A DNA stretch of 64,000 nucleotides from NCBI RefSeq assembly GCF_936943645.1, contig NZ_CAKZJO010000043.1, forward strand, positions 1-64,000, read 5' to 3'. Origin of the DNA: an uncultured Bradyrhizobium sp. (lineage in GTDB: Bacteria > Pseudomonadota > Alphaproteobacteria > Rhizobiales > Xanthobacteraceae). Below the pieces are notes generated by a model that was not told the origin of the DNA, searched no databases, and saw only the letters and a program-made list of their open reading frames with translations. Position numbers and translations under genes: made by a program. Of this stretch, positions 63,137-64,000 are shown in pieces (position 1 is the first letter of the stretch; each line of letters begins with the position of its first letter).

Positions 63137-64000
63137 TCAGACTTTCTGCTTGAACGCCTTGTGGGCGCGGTCCTTGGCGCCGAATTCCGCCGAAAGGCGG
63201 TCGGCGGCGGCCTGCACGATCTGCGCGCCCTCGTGCAGGGCCTGGTTGGAGAGGCGCCAGATCGGCCCGGAAATGCCGAGCGCGCCGATCACCTGCCCGG
63301 TGAAATCGGTGACGGGCACGGCAACGCAGCGCACTTCCGGATTGAACTCGCCGTCGTCGAAGGCAACGCCGGTGCGCTGCACCTCGGCGATCTCGCGCGA
63401 GAGCACACCGGCATCGGTGATGGATTTCGGCGTCGACGGCTTCAGCTCCGCGCGATCGATAAACCGCTTGAATTGATCGGGCCGTAGCGAAGCCAGGATG
63501 ATCTTGCCGAGCGCGGTGCAATGGGCGGGACGCACCACGCCGACGCGGTCGGTCAGCTGGAAGGCGCCGGGGCCGCTGGTGCGCGCGATGACGATGACGG
63601 CGTCGCCCATTCGCACGGCAAAGTGGCTGCTTTCGCTGGTCTGGCGCGACAGCTCTTCCAGCATCGGCGTTGCGACATTGACCATCTCGATCTCGTCGAG
63701 CGCGGATGCCGCGAGCGCGAACAGCGGGCGGCCGATCCGGTAGCGCTTGTTGTCCTTCTCCTGACGGAGGTAGCCGAGCGAGACCAGCGTCTTGGCGAGA
63801 TGAAAAGTGGTCGAGTTGTGCAGGCCGACGAGCTTGCTCAGTTCCGCAAGTCCGATGCCTTCGCGGTGGTGCGCCACTTCCTCGAGGATCGAGAAGGCGC
63901 GACCGAGCGACTGAACGCCGCCGCCGCGCTGCTTGTCCTCGGCCTCATCGTCGCCATCGGCTTTGGGAGCGGGGACCAGCTTGGCAATATCGGCCTTGCG
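63137..64000 (-). CDS. IclR family transcriptional regulator (5' end beyond window)
   Basis: A partial gene: the frame stays open from 64000 downward, and the start codon lies outside the window. Visible parts are LGRAFSILEEVAHHREGIGLAELSKLVGL and TFHLAKTLVSLGYL, the winged helix, then the effector domain SSHFAVRMGDAVIVIAR and CTALGKIILASLRP, ending LSAEFGAKDRAHKAFKQKV. The first roughly 35 codons seen are acidic and low-complexity. It is upstream of the binding-protein gene on the same strand with a 141-base gap, so it probably controls the ABC operon. Confidence 0.92.
   Translation of the reverse strand, partial: RKADIAKLVPAPKADGDDEAEDKQRGGGVQSLGRAFSILEEVAHHREGIGLAELSKLVGLHNSTTFHLAKTLVSLGYLRQEKDNKRYRIGRPLFALAASALDEIEMVNVATPMLEELSRQTSESSHFAVRMGDAVIVIARTSGPGAFQLTDRVGVVRPAHCTALGKIILASLRPDQFKRFIDRAELKPSTPKSITDAGVLSREIAEVQRTGVAFDDGEFNPEVRCVAVPVTDFTGQVIGALGISGPIWRLSNQALHEGAQIVQAAADRLSAEFGAKDRAHKAFKQKV

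Overview
The window is chromosomal DNA of a high-GC alphaproteobacterium, most likely Bradyrhizobium or a close relative. The reasons are the overall GC-rich coding style, many solute transporters and CoA-linked catabolic genes, and several families of palindromic intergenic repeats (129-213, 242-331, 27074-27200, 32900-32974, 34412-34543, 48138-48220, 49344-49432). An Omp25/31-like porin and an HGGxSTG-type gene pair are also typical of this group. Assignment is by recognition only; no database was searched.

Layout. 0.4-9.2 kb is mostly housekeeping: SDR oxidoreductase, pdxH, a small surface antigen, a CbpA-like J-protein, an ECF sigma/anti-sigma pair, fabI, a histidine phosphatase, aroC and a class III nucleotidyl cyclase. 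9.3-13.7 kb is a catabolic-looking unit: a LeuC/LeuD-type hydro-lyase with a 2-hydroxycarboxylate transporter, divergent from a LysR regulator with a palindromic operator between them. 13.7-16.7 kb is a fluoride-resistance operon on the minus strand: fluoride riboswitch, intrinsic terminator, MFS permease, two CrcB subunits, DUF190 and ClpS. 16.9-24.4 kb carries surface and secreted proteins (DUF1194, a large autotransporter, a duplicated-domain protein), a nucleotidyltransferase and an Acg-like nitroreductase. 24.5-30 kb holds RNA-modification genes (TrmA-like, TlyA), a deoxyribosyltransferase, dxs and xseB. 30-36.3 kb holds a class II histone-deacetylase-like amidohydrolase, a 5'-nucleotidase, an enoyl-CoA hydratase, a truncated MFS remnant and an acyl-CoA dehydrogenase.

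36.6-39.6 kb: tRNA-Gln(TTG) is followed by an ArsP/UPF0718-type permease, a mini-thioredoxin and a protein whose motif order indicates a circularly permuted ATP-grasp enzyme. 39.7-42.7 kb is a MarR-controlled aromatic-type monooxygenase cluster (VOC, FAD hydroxylase, DUF2783). 42.8-45.6 kb has a Met-rich EF-hand protein next to a P1B-type ATPase fused to a C-terminal hemerythrin domain. 45.7-53.1 kb is metabolic: CaiB/BaiF, two M20 peptidases, an enolase-superfamily enzyme, a porin and an MFS permease.

53.1-56.9 kb is an accessory island. Its core is a two-gene AAA ATPase plus DUF4435 (TOPRIM-like) operon with visibly lower GC, which I read as a PARIS (AriA/AriB)-like anti-phage system. Next to it lies an HGGxSTG gene pair. 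57.3-64.0 kb has an orphan Bug-type binding protein facing a branched-chain-amino-acid-type ABC transporter, in which LivM, LivG and LivF are fused in one 846-residue chain, plus an IclR regulator that runs off the right edge.

The observations most worth attention are the PARIS-like pair, the complete fluoride riboswitch operon, the P-type ATPase-hemerythrin fusion, the permuted ATP-grasp gene in a permease/thioredoxin operon, and the triple Liv fusion.
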